Below are positions 25,976 through 33,939 of a stretch of 64,000 nt of DNA, piece after piece. The notes below the pieces were generated by a model. That model did no database searches. It was not told the DNA's origin and saw nothing but the letters and a program-made list of their open reading frames with translations. Every line of letters starts with the position of its first letter. The first letter of the stretch is position 1. Position numbers and translations under genes: made by a program. This DNA comes from NORP240 sp038134485 (lineage in GTDB: Bacteria > Pseudomonadota > Gammaproteobacteria > Pseudomonadales > Pseudohongiellaceae): contig JAYPVG010000004.1 in NCBI GenBank assembly GCA_038134485.1, positions 62,001-126,000 on the forward strand, written 5' to 3'.

Positions 25976-26854
25976 ATGCCGATCTCACCCATTCCCTCCT
26001 TTGACATGGACATTCTTTACATCTCGGATCTGGACGGCACGCTTGTAAACAACAAGGCCGAGATCTCGGACTTTAGCTTGCAAATGCTGCAGGAACTGGT
26101 TGATAACGGACTGCTGTTCACGATAGCCAGCGCTCGCAGCATCGTTTCCATGCAACAGATGCTAAAGGGGCTAACACTAAATCTACCGGTAATCTCCTTT
26201 AACGGGGGTTATATTTCCGACCTCGAATCCGGCCAGCATCATCTGGTCAACAGTATCGAAAGCGAAGTTAGCCGCCAAATCTACGAGTCCCTGGCGGAAT
26301 TCGACTGCGTTCCCTATCTGTCGACTTACACCGGAAATGAAGAACGGGTTTACTACCAGCAGGTAACGAACCCTGGCATGCAATGGTATCTGCAGGAACG
26401 TATCACAAGGAATGATCCCCGTCTCACAAAAACCGACGATTTGCGGCATGGTCTCCGAGAGCAGGTTGTCTGCATGACTATCATAAATCGCCGGGAAATC
26501 CTGGATGAACTCGAGCAACACATCCGCGAATTACATGGCGCCCGGATTGAGACGCATCAGTACGAGAATCAATACGACCCGGGCTGGTACTGGCTTACCG
26601 TGCATGACAGGCGCGCCAGCAAAGACCAGGCTATTTGCGAACTAAAGAAAAACTTTGGACTTGAGGAAAAACGTACGGTGGTTTTTGGCGATAACCGCAA
26701 CGACATTTCCATGTTCAAATATGCCGATCACGCCGTGGCGGTCGCCAACGCGCAACCGGAAGCGCGACAGCACGCACACGAAGTGATCGGCAGCAACGAA
26801 GACGATGCGGTAGTGCGCTATCTGGCGAACCATTGGCGAGGATCGTCGCTGTAA
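25976..26854 (+). CDS. HAD-superfamily (Cof type, IIB) phosphatase
   Basis: The 292-residue protein starts with SDLDGTLVNN, where Asp18 and Asp20 are the nucleophile and acid/base of the HAD fold. ISFNGGYISD (about 76-85) marks the C2-type cap. Near the C-terminus VVFGDNRNDISMFKYADHAVAVANA provides the metal-binding acidic residues. These are cytoplasmic phosphatases of sugar phosphates, flavin nucleotides or similar. The ATG at 25976 has AAGGTCA about seven bases before it; a second Met at residue 11 has no such site. It is divergent from the lactonase gene. Confidence 0.88.
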   Translation: MPISPIPSFDMDILYISDLDGTLVNNKAEISDFSLQMLQELVDNGLLFTIASARSIVSMQQMLKGLTLNLPVISFNGGYISDLESGQHHLVNSIESEVSRQIYESLAEFDCVPYLSTYTGNEERVYYQQVTNPGMQWYLQERITRNDPRLTKTDDLRHGLREQVVCMTIINRREILDELEQHIRELHGARIETHQYENQYDPGWYWLTVHDRRASKDQAICELKKNFGLEEKRTVVFGDNRNDISMFKYADHAVAVANAQPEARQHAHEVIGSNEDDAVVRYLANHWRGSSL

Positions 26855-26931
26855 TCTTTACGTTTTACCTAGCCCGAGGCTGAGCTTCAACATCCCCTCA
26901 CTCGCCGCTGTCGTACGTTCACCACTTGCGC

Positions 26932-26937
26932 TATACT
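26932..26937 (+). promoter_or_regulatory. Candidate -10 element for the MFS gene
   Basis: TATACT matches the sigma-70 -10 consensus at five of six positions and lies 14 bases before the GGGAGGA ribosome site of the MFS gene. No good -35 is seen at 17 bases, so the call is weak. Confidence 0.3.
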
Positions 26938-26975
26938 GCCGCCGCCCGCGGGAGGACCTCATCATTTCAACCTCA

Positions 26976-28253
26976 GTGACAGACCAACCCATTCCTTCGG
27001 AAGGTACTTTTGCGGTTTTCTCCGAACCCCAGTTCCGCTGGCTTTTTATAGGCAATATCGCGTTTTTCTTCGCCATGCAGGGTCAGATGCTGACCCGAAC
27101 CATTCTGGCCTGGGAACTGACCGGACAGGCTACTTCACTGGCCTACATCAACCTGGTCGTGGCGGTCCCGCTGCTATTCGCGTCGCTGTTGGGCGGCGCC
27201 ATAACCGACCGCGTCGAAAGGCGTCAGCTCGTTATCTTTGGCCAGTGCCTGATACTTGCCAACGAGCTCTTTATTCTGACTCTGTTGATGCTTGATCGGC
27301 TGGAATTCTGGCACATGCTCTGCACCGCGTTCGTCGCCGGCTGCGCCTTTCCTTTCATCATGCCTGCCCGCATGGCCATCACTGCCAGCGTGGTGGGTCC
27401 CCGCCGGATGCAGAGTGCCATGGCCTTTTCCGGGGCGGTGATGAATCTGAGCCGGGTGGCCGGACCCGCAGTAATGGGTGTGGTCGTTGCGCAGTTTTCT
27501 GTCAGCGCCGCCTATGTGTTGTCATCGACACTCTACCTGGCAGCTATTTTCTGCATGTTCGGCGTCAAGACGAGTCGTTCTTCCAGCGAAAAACCCCGGC
27601 AGCACTTGCTGGCGGATATCCGCAGCGGATTTCGCTATCTATTCAGTAATCGCCCGATGATGATCTGTCTCATTTTTGGTCTGTTGCCTATGTTTGTCGC
27701 AATGCCGTTCCAGAACATACTGGTGATGCTCGCAGAACAGGCCTGGCAAATGGGTGAAAGTGGCGTGGGTACCCTGATGGCGATTGGAGGCATCGGCGGG
27801 GTTGTCGGGTCCATATGGATTGTGCGAAGGGGTGAATCGAATGAGCGGCTGCGCCTGATGGTCTGGGCAACCCTGGCGTTCGGCATTTTCCTTGGTGTGT
27901 TCGCCCAGACTCCCAATTTCTATCTGGCTCTGGTTCCGCTGTTACTCGCCAATACTTACGCCAGTGCGGCTCAAACCGTAAACAACGCAGCAATCCAGAT
28001 TCTTACTGACGATGAGATGCGTGGCCGCATGAGCAGCCTCATGATGATGTCCTTCGGCCTGACTCCAATCGGCGTGTTCCCGATGGCCATTGCTGCAGAC
28101 TCGATTGGAGCGGCCAACGCAATAACAGCTGCCTGCATTATTCTGCTGGTCCTGGTCGCCGTGTTTTTCTTTGCGAGCAAAACGCTGCGAGATCTGGATC
28201 AGTCCGTCAAGAACAGAATGGGGCAGGTCACCACCAGCCCCTATAACCGCTGA
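26976..28253 (+). CDS. MFS-type transporter (major facilitator, efflux-like)
   Basis: A 425-residue protein with about twelve membrane segments. The central loop after residue 190 (KTSRSSSEKPRQHLLADIRSGFRYLFSNR) is typical of the MFS group annotated as EntS/YfiS-like efflux carriers. The conserved DRVERRQLV loop between helices 2 and 3 (GGAITDRVERRQ) is present. The substrate is unknown. The first usual start is the GTG at 26976, but it is 20 bases from the strong GGAGGA at 26951. In-frame ATT at 26964 or ATC at 26961 would be much better spaced, so the true start may be a rare codon. Confidence 0.8.
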   Translation: MTDQPIPSEGTFAVFSEPQFRWLFIGNIAFFFAMQGQMLTRTILAWELTGQATSLAYINLVVAVPLLFASLLGGAITDRVERRQLVIFGQCLILANELFILTLLMLDRLEFWHMLCTAFVAGCAFPFIMPARMAITASVVGPRRMQSAMAFSGAVMNLSRVAGPAVMGVVVAQFSVSAAYVLSSTLYLAAIFCMFGVKTSRSSSEKPRQHLLADIRSGFRYLFSNRPMMICLIFGLLPMFVAMPFQNILVMLAEQAWQMGESGVGTLMAIGGIGGVVGSIWIVRRGESNERLRLMVWATLAFGIFLGVFAQTPNFYLALVPLLLANTYASAAQTVNNAAIQILTDDEMRGRMSSLMMMSFGLTPIGVFPMAIAADSIGAANAITAACIILLVLVAVFFFASKTLRDLDQSVKNRMGQVTTSPYNR

Positions 28254-28281
28254 CGGGCCAGACTCCAGCGCCAGTCAGCGG
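28247..28281. terminator. Candidate terminator between convergent MFS and NHL genes
   Basis: CCGCTGAC at 28247-28254 pairs with GTCAGCGG at 28274-28281, an eight-pair stem with a loop of about 19 bases that has its own small GC stem. It overlaps the stop of the MFS gene and lies before the stop of the convergent gene at 28325, so it could serve either strand. There is no long T-tract. Confidence 0.35.
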
Positions 28282-28324
28282 CTCTATATTTCAATGCTAA
28301 CAGCAGATGAAATGGTGCCGGTTG

Positions 28325-29413
28325 TCAGTCCGCCCGCTCGTACTTCACCAGCTGCCTCGGGCCGACCTCGGCTCCGTAAATATTGCCATGCCTGTCAGCG
28401 GCAACTCCTTCGGCGGCGCTGGTTCCACCAGGATTGAGTTGCGGGTCCGGAATAAAGTACAACACATGCCCGGTGATCGCGCTGCCGACGCGAATTCCCC
28501 GGCGCCACCCAGGATTTGACGTAGCACTCGATTCTGAGTCTGCAGCGTAAAGAATGTCATTTTCGTCAATATAAATTCCGCTCAGCCTGCCGAACTGTTT
28601 CCACTCGGTGATGTAGGTTCCGTCCTGTTCAAAAATCTGGATACGCACATTGCCACGGTCTGCGACAAACAGGCGTCCCCTGGAATCGAATGCCAGCCCA
28701 TGGGGAGTGCGAAATTCACCGGGAGCCGTGCCGATCTGACCCCAGGATTCAATAAAGCGTCCAGTCGAGTCATATTTGGCAATGCGCGCCACAGTCGACA
28801 GGTCCGCATTGGCGCCCTGACCGCTATGACCATCGCCTACGTAGATGCTGCCATCTGGTCCCACGACCACGTCGTTGGGCTCACTGAGCACGGGGCCCGT
28901 GCCGTCACCGACAATACCAGGTGACCCCAGGGTCAACAGCAGTTCGCCGTCCGGGCTGAATTTGTATACCGCTGCACCTTTTCCGGCGGCATCTGGATTC
29001 TGTGCTAGCTCACGGGCGTTGGCGACCCGCGCATCGGCAATCCAGATATTGCCACGACGATCCACGTGGATACCGTGAGGCCAGATCAGCATTCCGCCGC
29101 CAAAGGTCGTAACGATATTGCCGTCCTTGTCGTATTTGATGATGCTATCGGCGTCGGAGAGCGCGCAGCTATTACTGCTGCAGCGTTCGGCAACCCATAC
29201 GGATTCTCCATCGGCATCAATATCGACGGCGCTGGTGGCTCCCCACTCCCGCTCAGCGGGCAAAGTAAAGAATCCGTTGATAGTGCGATAGGGATTGGGA
29301 TGTTCGTTGGTCGGCATGATGGCCAGTTGTGCCTGCAACGGGACGGCGATAACACAAACTGCCGCAGACAGAAACACCGACCATACTCTGCGCGTTCGGA
29401 CGATAGTCAACAT
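28325..29413 (-). CDS. Secreted NHL-repeat beta-propeller protein
   Basis: The 362-residue protein has a signal peptide (TIVRTRRVWSVFLSAAVCVIAV, cleavage near PLQAQ) and a propeller built of NHL repeats. The repeats recur about every 45-60 residues: LIWPHGIHVDRRGNIWIADA, LSEPNDVVVGPDGSIYVGDG, FRTPHGLAFDSRGRLFVADR and LSGIYIDENDILYAAD. This fold binds ligands or catalyses lyase reactions, as in peptidyl-alpha-hydroxyglycine amidating lyases; here the activity is unknown. The ATG has AGGAG seven bases upstream. It lies on the same strand as the DUF1080 lipoprotein, 108 bases downstream of it. Confidence 0.82.
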   Translation of the reverse strand: MLTIVRTRRVWSVFLSAAVCVIAVPLQAQLAIMPTNEHPNPYRTINGFFTLPAEREWGATSAVDIDADGESVWVAERCSSNSCALSDADSIIKYDKDGNIVTTFGGGMLIWPHGIHVDRRGNIWIADARVANARELAQNPDAAGKGAAVYKFSPDGELLLTLGSPGIVGDGTGPVLSEPNDVVVGPDGSIYVGDGHSGQGANADLSTVARIAKYDSTGRFIESWGQIGTAPGEFRTPHGLAFDSRGRLFVADRGNVRIQIFEQDGTYITEWKQFGRLSGIYIDENDILYAADSESSATSNPGWRRGIRVGSAITGHVLYFIPDPQLNPGGTSAAEGVAADRHGNIYGAEVGPRQLVKYERAD

Positions 29414-29521
29414 GTTAAGCTCCTCGGGTGACCGGTTTTAATTTTTTTGCAAGAGCGGTCAGCTTAAAAGCGAACTTCAGGATTGTCTAGCTGCTGGCTT
29501 ATCGGAGTCCCGTCGGCGGTC

Positions 29522-30115
29522 TCAGAGGCTGCGAACCTCGACCTTGCGAAAACGCATGGTGCCACGGCCCCACTGCAGCGCGAATGGTCCATCGGCAAAC
29601 TGAGAATCCTGCACGTCTGCGGTAGTCTGGCCATTGAGAACTACCAGCAAGCGCGAACCCTGCAGAGTGATCTCATAGGTATTCCAGCGCCCGCCCGCCA
29701 GTGGCCGCGGTTCAGCAACCGGCGCGATATGAACGATACCACCAGTGCCGTATGCCGGATCGGGACGTTGATCAAAAATATTGGCTTCGTAACAATTGCG
29801 ATCATTGATATTGTCCGGCTCCTGACAGCGCAGAAAAATTCCGCTATTGGCATCATCACTTGCCCAGAATTCGACCCTGAGCGCAAAATCGCCGTAATTA
29901 TCCGGAGTGACCAAAAATGAGGCTCCACCAGTTCCTTCAGTAGCCTGAATCGCCCCATCGGCAGCGGTCCAGTTTGCGTCACCAACACGATTGAAATTTT
30001 CCAGCCCGGACTCGCCATCGATAAGAGTCTGCCAGTCGGAATTGCCAGTGCATCCCGTCAGCAGGCCCACGCTGAAACTGATTACCGTTATTGCCAGAAA
30101 ATTATTTTTCATCAC
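29522..30115 (-). CDS. DUF1080 (3-keto-disaccharide hydrolase-like) lipoprotein
   Basis: A 197-residue lipoprotein: the signal ends in GLLTGC, so Cys22 would be lipidated and the protein anchored in a membrane facing the periplasm. The mature part is a concanavalin-like beta sandwich of the DUF1080 family, with W-T-A-A-DGAI near residues 49-56 (usual W-x-v-xDG), YGDFALRVEFWAS (family: Y.DF.L..EFR), NSGIFLRC and WNTYEI motifs. Some members act on 3-keto-glycosides. The gene is 18 bases from the peptidase lipoprotein gene upstream, so both are likely in one transcript. Confidence 0.82.
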   Translation of the reverse strand: MMKNNFLAITVISFSVGLLTGCTGNSDWQTLIDGESGLENFNRVGDANWTAADGAIQATEGTGGASFLVTPDNYGDFALRVEFWASDDANSGIFLRCQEPDNINDRNCYEANIFDQRPDPAYGTGGIVHIAPVAEPRPLAGGRWNTYEITLQGSRLLVVLNGQTTADVQDSQFADGPFALQWGRGTMRFRKVEVRSL

Positions 30116-30133
30116 TAGATACTCCCGTATTGG

Positions 30134-31195
30134 TCATTGATTGTCCCGGGGCTGCATGCGGTCTTCCCGGTCTTCCCGACTGAGTTCGGCAATCTCTTGA
30201 ATCATGCCGTAGAACGCCTGGAGGTCATTTGCCTGGTCCTGCAATAGCCCCTCAAACGCGGGAACCAGTTCATTATAAGAAGAAACGGTAGAAAGTTGTG
30301 CATTATTCAGCGAACGTGCAAACCAGGCATCATAGGCACCGATACCACCCCAACTGGCATTGAGCTCCCGGTATGCTGCACGCATTTCATCCTGAAGTGC
30401 CTCTTTTCGCTCCCGCATCAAGGATGGCGCAACCCGCTGGCGATAAAGCGCTGCGAAACGTTCCCTAAAATCAATCACCAGTTCAACAAACTGCTGCCTG
30501 CGCTCCGATTCCCTGTACGCTCTTTCCAGTGAGTCTGCGTCACCCTTCATATCCAGCCAGCGCTTCAGACCCTCCTGTTCCACAGCGGTGGCGAAACTCT
30601 CATTGAAGGTCGTATCCCCGGACACGTAGACCAGCTGGTGGGCCAACTCGTGGAAAATCAGCGCAGCCAACTGATAGTCCTGACGAGTGATGACAGTGCT
30701 CAGGACAGGATCGTCGAACCAGCCGAGAGTGGAGTAGGCGTCAACTCCGCCGGTGTAAACGTCGTATCCCTGTTGCTGCAATCTCCCGGCAAAGTCCAGT
30801 GCCGCGTCTTCAGAAAAGTAACCCCGGTAACTGACACAGCCCGCTACCGGATAACACCAGTTCACTGGCTCTACGGAAAATTCGGGCGCGGCGAAAACAT
30901 TCCACACCACATGTTGCCGATCCAGTTCTACATAAGCGAGGTAGGAGCCTCCTGCCGGCAACAAAAGTTCCTCAGTGGCAAACTGACGAATTTCGAGAAT
31001 AGTGGATAACTTCTGTCGCAGCTCCGTCGGGAGTTCTTCATTAGCCAGCAACGCGTTGATCGGCTCACGATTCCACAGGATCGCCAGTTGTCCGCGAGCT
31101 GCCTGACTGTAGTAACCGATAGTTCTACACGCAACCAGGCCCGTCAATACGAGAACAGTCACCAGGATTTTGATTGCCAATGCACCAGATTTCAT
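30134..31195 (-). CDS. Putative zinc aminopeptidase lipoprotein (PF10023 type)
   Basis: A 353-residue protein with a lipobox LVAC (Cys23) and the metalloprotease motif HELAH at residues 172-176, followed by TTFNESFATAVE, which supplies the third ligand region. This pattern and the YDVYTGGVDAYSTLGWFDDP segment match the predicted aminopeptidases of Pfam PF10023. It would cleave peptides in the periplasm, but I know of no defined substrate. I chose the ATG at 31195 because GGAG lies six bases upstream and the lipoprotein signal begins there; the frame stays open to 31351 inside the yjbQ gene. It is 11 bases from the yjbQ stop, so the two genes are linked. Confidence 0.8.
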   Translation of the reverse strand: MKSGALAIKILVTVLVLTGLVACRTIGYYSQAARGQLAILWNREPINALLANEELPTELRQKLSTILEIRQFATEELLLPAGGSYLAYVELDRQHVVWNVFAAPEFSVEPVNWCYPVAGCVSYRGYFSEDAALDFAGRLQQQGYDVYTGGVDAYSTLGWFDDPVLSTVITRQDYQLAALIFHELAHQLVYVSGDTTFNESFATAVEQEGLKRWLDMKGDADSLERAYRESERRQQFVELVIDFRERFAALYRQRVAPSLMRERKEALQDEMRAAYRELNASWGGIGAYDAWFARSLNNAQLSTVSSYNELVPAFEGLLQDQANDLQAFYGMIQEIAELSREDREDRMQPRDNQ

Positions 31196-31206
31196 CACCA
31201 GCTCCG

Positions 31207-31644
31207 TTATGCACCGCGGCGCACAGGTTCGCCGGTCAGGGTGACAGTCAGCCGTCGGGCACCGCCGGCATCCCGATGCTCCCCAAGATAAAGCCCCTGC
31301 CAGGTACCTAGCAAAAGGCGTCCATTGCCGACGGGAATAGATACTTCGCAACCCAGAAGGGAAGACTTGATGTGAGCCGGCATGTCGTCGGCGCCTTCAT
31401 ACACATGCTGGTAATAGGGCGCATTTTCCGGCGCCAGCTTGTTGAAATGTTCTTCCATGTCGCGCCGCACACTGGCATCGGCATTTTCATTGATACTCAA
31501 AGAAGCTGAGGTATGCTGCAGAAAGAAATGGGCCAGGCCTTTATCAATAGTCGCCAGCTCGGGCAGGTGGCGAGCCACTTCGTCTGTTATCAGGTGAAAC
31601 CCGCGGGGTTTGGCGCCAAGAAGTATCTGCTTCTGAATCCACAT
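31207..31644 (-). CDS. YjbQ/UPF0047 family protein
   Basis: The 145-residue protein shows the UPF0047 signature: HFFLQHTSASLSINENAD near residues 39-56 (conserved HTSA and NEN), then VRRDMEEHF and the LGTWQGLYLGEHRD segment near the end (GTWQ.I.L.E.D). The E. coli homologue YjbQ has been reported to show a weak thiamine phosphate synthase activity; the physiological role is unsettled. It sits 11 bases before the peptidase lipoprotein gene and 36 bases after the glutaminyl cyclase gene on the same strand. Confidence 0.9.
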   Translation of the reverse strand: MWIQKQILLGAKPRGFHLITDEVARHLPELATIDKGLAHFFLQHTSASLSINENADASVRRDMEEHFNKLAPENAPYYQHVYEGADDMPAHIKSSLLGCEVSIPVGNGRLLLGTWQGLYLGEHRDAGGARRLTVTLTGEPVRRGA

Positions 31645-31680
31645 CCAGTCATTCGCCCAGTGCAGAGCCCGCCAGGCTAA

Positions 31681-32475
31681 TCAAGGCCCGCTCAGCCTTA
31701 TCTCAAAGATATCGGACCACAGTTTGCCGGTGACAAACAATCGGTCCTGATCGGCATCGTAGGCGATACCGTTAAGGACGGCCTCGGACTCGGAGCGCAT
31801 GGTCTGCTCGGACAACCCCGTAAGATTGACCAGTGAGTTTACCGTTCCCGTCATCGGATCAATTCTCACAATAAAATCTGTCTGCCAGATATTGGCCCAG
31901 ACCTCCCCTGCTATATATTCCAGCTCGTTTAGCAGGGAAACCGGATTCCCATCCAGTTTCACTTCGAGCTTGCGGGTAGTAACAAAATTTTCAGGGTCAA
32001 TAAAATAGAGGTTGCTGCTGCCGTCGCTGAGAATAAGCTCCTCACCGTCGAAGGTAAGCCCCCATCCTTCGGTCGGATTGTATAAAGTGTCTGTCTGCTC
32101 GAAAGATTCCAGATCGTAAACAAACACCATGTGAGCCCGCCAGGTAAGCTGAAAGATTCGGTCTCCTACAATTTCGATTCCTTCACCGAAATAACGATCG
32201 CTCAGGCGCTTGCTTTGCAGCAACTCACCATCCTCGAGGCGATACTTTTTAAGCATCGACTGCCCATTCCTGCCTGTGCCCTCATACATGAGCCCGTCGA
32301 AATACCGTAATCCCTGAGTGTAGGCGGTTGGAGTATGCGGGTAACGGTTTATCACTTCAAAGCTATAGACGGGGGTCTGCGCCCGCACCTGCGCGCCGAG
32401 CATTAAAGTCAGGGCAAGCGATGCGAGCGCCTTCACGATGACGCGAATTTCCGTTGGGTGTCGATTGAATTTCAA
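31681..32475 (-). CDS. Secreted glutaminyl-peptide cyclotransferase
   Basis: A 264-residue protein with a signal peptide (cleavage near QVRAQ) and the plant/bacterial-type glutamine cyclotransferase propeller. Family landmarks are PHTPTAYTQGLRYFDG, LYEGTGRNGQSMLKKY, WRAHMVFVYDLESF, EGWGLTFDGEELILSDGSSNLYFIDP and LNELEYIAGEVWANIWQTDFIVRIDP. It converts N-terminal Gln of peptides to pyroglutamate, probably in the periplasm. The start is a TTG at 32475 with GGGG seven bases upstream; a GTG 39 bases later is a weaker alternative. It heads a leftward run (cyclase, YjbQ, peptidase, DUF1080). Confidence 0.88.
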   Translation of the reverse strand: MKFNRHPTEIRVIVKALASLALTLMLGAQVRAQTPVYSFEVINRYPHTPTAYTQGLRYFDGLMYEGTGRNGQSMLKKYRLEDGELLQSKRLSDRYFGEGIEIVGDRIFQLTWRAHMVFVYDLESFEQTDTLYNPTEGWGLTFDGEELILSDGSSNLYFIDPENFVTTRKLEVKLDGNPVSLLNELEYIAGEVWANIWQTDFIVRIDPMTGTVNSLVNLTGLSEQTMRSESEAVLNGIAYDADQDRLFVTGKLWSDIFEIRLSGP

Positions 32476-32541
32476 GTCAGAACCCCACTAGAATAAGAGC
32501 CTTATTTTTGACTATTTGATAGGCAAACCAAGAGTACAGCT

Positions 32542-32889
32542 GTGTCAAACGATTGCCTGTTCTGCCGAATTATCGCAGGGGACATTCCCTCCAACAAGGT
32601 ATATGAAGACGAGCACGTCCTTGCTTTTCATGATATCAGCCCGGCAGCGCCAACCCACATACTATTAATACCCAAAAAACACCTGGCTGCCGTGAAGGGT
32701 GCAACTCCGGCAGACACGGGGTTGCTTGGCGAGCTCATGTTCAGGGCTGCTGAAGTTGCAAGACAACAGGGACTCGAAGAGGCAGGTTACAGGATTGTAG
32801 TCAATACCGGTAATCACGGTGGTCAGACGGTTTTTCATTTGCACCTGCATATACTGGGCGGCAGGACATTGGGCTGGCCACCAGGTTGA
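32542..32889 (+). CDS. HIT-family (HinT-type) nucleotide phosphoramidase
   Basis: A 115-residue protein of the size of bacterial HinT. The histidine triad HLHLH is at residues 99-103 followed by ILGGR, the N-terminal CLFCRII (Cys5, Cys8) is typical of HinT proteins, and AFHDISPAAPTHILLIPKKHL matches the family core. HinT enzymes hydrolyse adenosine 5'-phosphoramidates in the cytoplasm. The start is a GTG at 32542. It is divergent from the glutaminyl cyclase gene. Two small AT-rich hairpins follow its stop. Confidence 0.92.
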   Translation: MSNDCLFCRIIAGDIPSNKVYEDEHVLAFHDISPAAPTHILLIPKKHLAAVKGATPADTGLLGELMFRAAEVARQQGLEEAGYRIVVNTGNHGGQTVFHLHLHILGGRTLGWPPG

Positions 32890-32900
32890 GCGAGAGCGGT

Positions 32901-32934
32901 AATAGTTTTTAACTATTAATAAAAGCCTTTTATT
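32901..32934 (+). terminator. Two adjacent AT-rich hairpins after the HIT gene
   Basis: AATAGTT-TTT-AACTATT (32901-32917) and AATAAAAG-C-CTTTTATT (32918-32934) are perfect inverted repeats directly next to each other, starting 12 bases after the stop codon. The second ends in TTTTATT. The stems are AT-rich, so termination would be weak, but the tandem layout is unlikely to be chance. Confidence 0.4.
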
Positions 32935-32966
32935 GTCAGAAGTAATATTTTACGTTTTGTGACTAT

Positions 32967-33014
32967 ATGAAACAAAATGAAACAAATCTCTACCTAACTG
33001 AGGTTAGCGGTTAG
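32967..33014 (+). repeat. Two sets of short tandem repeats upstream of the paired membrane genes
   Basis: ATGAAACAAA occurs twice in direct tandem at 32967-32976 and 32977-32986, exactly one helical turn apart. Then GGTTAG is repeated at 33002-33007 and 33009-33014, seven bases apart. Both sets lie between the HIT gene and the start at 33067. Direct repeats at turn spacing are typical of binding sites for a regulator that binds side by side on one face of the DNA. No regulator is known for this locus. Confidence 0.4.
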
Positions 33015-33066
33015 AGGTAAAAAGCGTAACGTGATAAGGCAGTAAGACAGAAAGCATTGGTTTATC

Positions 33067-33939
33067 ATGTCAGACTTAACAGACAACCCGAAATCTGTTT
33101 TGGAATCCCCGCAATCTGCGGAAACGGCCACGCCGTTTGCAGAACCGGGCACAAAGTCCTATGAGCTGCTCCTCGGTATCTGCGCGCTGCTTTTCCCGGT
33201 GGCCGGGATAGTTTTAAGTGTAGAATATTTCACAACTGACAATGCCCGAGTACGAGGGCCAGCGTTGCTGGCTGTCTTTAATGTTTGCGCACTTCTGCTC
33301 GTTCTGGGCTGGCTTTTCCGGTCCAAATTACCTGCTATCCGAATTCCTCAGGTCTTGATCCTTGTGTTCTTCGTAATTGTCGTGGGGACTACGCTAAATC
33401 GGGGTCTGGAAGGTATATTTCCGATATTGCTTGCGCTCCTCTTTATTCTCGCCATAGGCGCGTATGGCAAGAGAGCTTTAATTTTCTGTGTTCCGCTTGG
33501 ACTTACCCTGTTCACTATCGCCGTGACTGGCCATGCGCTGCAACTGTACCCCGAATCATCCATGCTTTCGCCCAGTTTGGCTGGAATTCTATCGATACTC
33601 TTCCCTACTGGCGCTGTCATCTTCTTTACTGCCAAATTTGTTTTCGACGTCGCTTCAGAAAGTCGGCGGCTAGCGGCCGAGGACGGTCTTATCCGGGAAC
33701 AACTCAGCATCAGGAACAAGGAATTAACCGAAAAACTTGCTCAAGTTAAGTCTCTGCAACAACAGATTGTGCAATGCACAGCTTGCTCAAAAATTCAGTC
33801 ACTGACCGGGTTTGGCGCCTGGAACTCTTTACAGGAATTTTTGCAATCAGACGACTCCAAAAAAATTTCCCATGGCATCTGCAAGATATGTCGCGAAGTA
33901 CATCTGGGTTCTGATTACGACACTCGGAGTAAAGTCTAG
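33067..33939 (+). CDS. Membrane protein with coiled coil and C-terminal CxxC-CxxC module, gene 1 of pair
   Basis: I do not recognise the full 290-residue protein. It has a polar N-terminus (1-32), six membrane segments (about 33-52, 64-84, 93-109, 116-133, 136-155, 168-190), a coiled coil (about 195-235) and a short cytoplasmic module with two cysteine pairs (Cys237/Cys240 and Cys272/Cys275). The module CTACSKIQ...AWNSL...SHGICKIC recalls the small Cys module found next to PAS domains in some sensory proteins (C-x2-C-KKIR...W...HGIC-x2-C), likely zinc binding. There is no kinase, cyclase or other output domain. NRGLEG at 111-116 is shared with gene 2. The stop overlaps the GTG of gene 2 by one base, so they are coupled. 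Confidence 0.6.
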   Translation: MSDLTDNPKSVLESPQSAETATPFAEPGTKSYELLLGICALLFPVAGIVLSVEYFTTDNARVRGPALLAVFNVCALLLVLGWLFRSKLPAIRIPQVLILVFFVIVVGTTLNRGLEGIFPILLALLFILAIGAYGKRALIFCVPLGLTLFTIAVTGHALQLYPESSMLSPSLAGILSILFPTGAVIFFTAKFVFDVASESRRLAAEDGLIREQLSIRNKELTEKLAQVKSLQQQIVQCTACSKIQSLTGFGAWNSLQEFLQSDDSKKISHGICKICREVHLGSDYDTRSKV

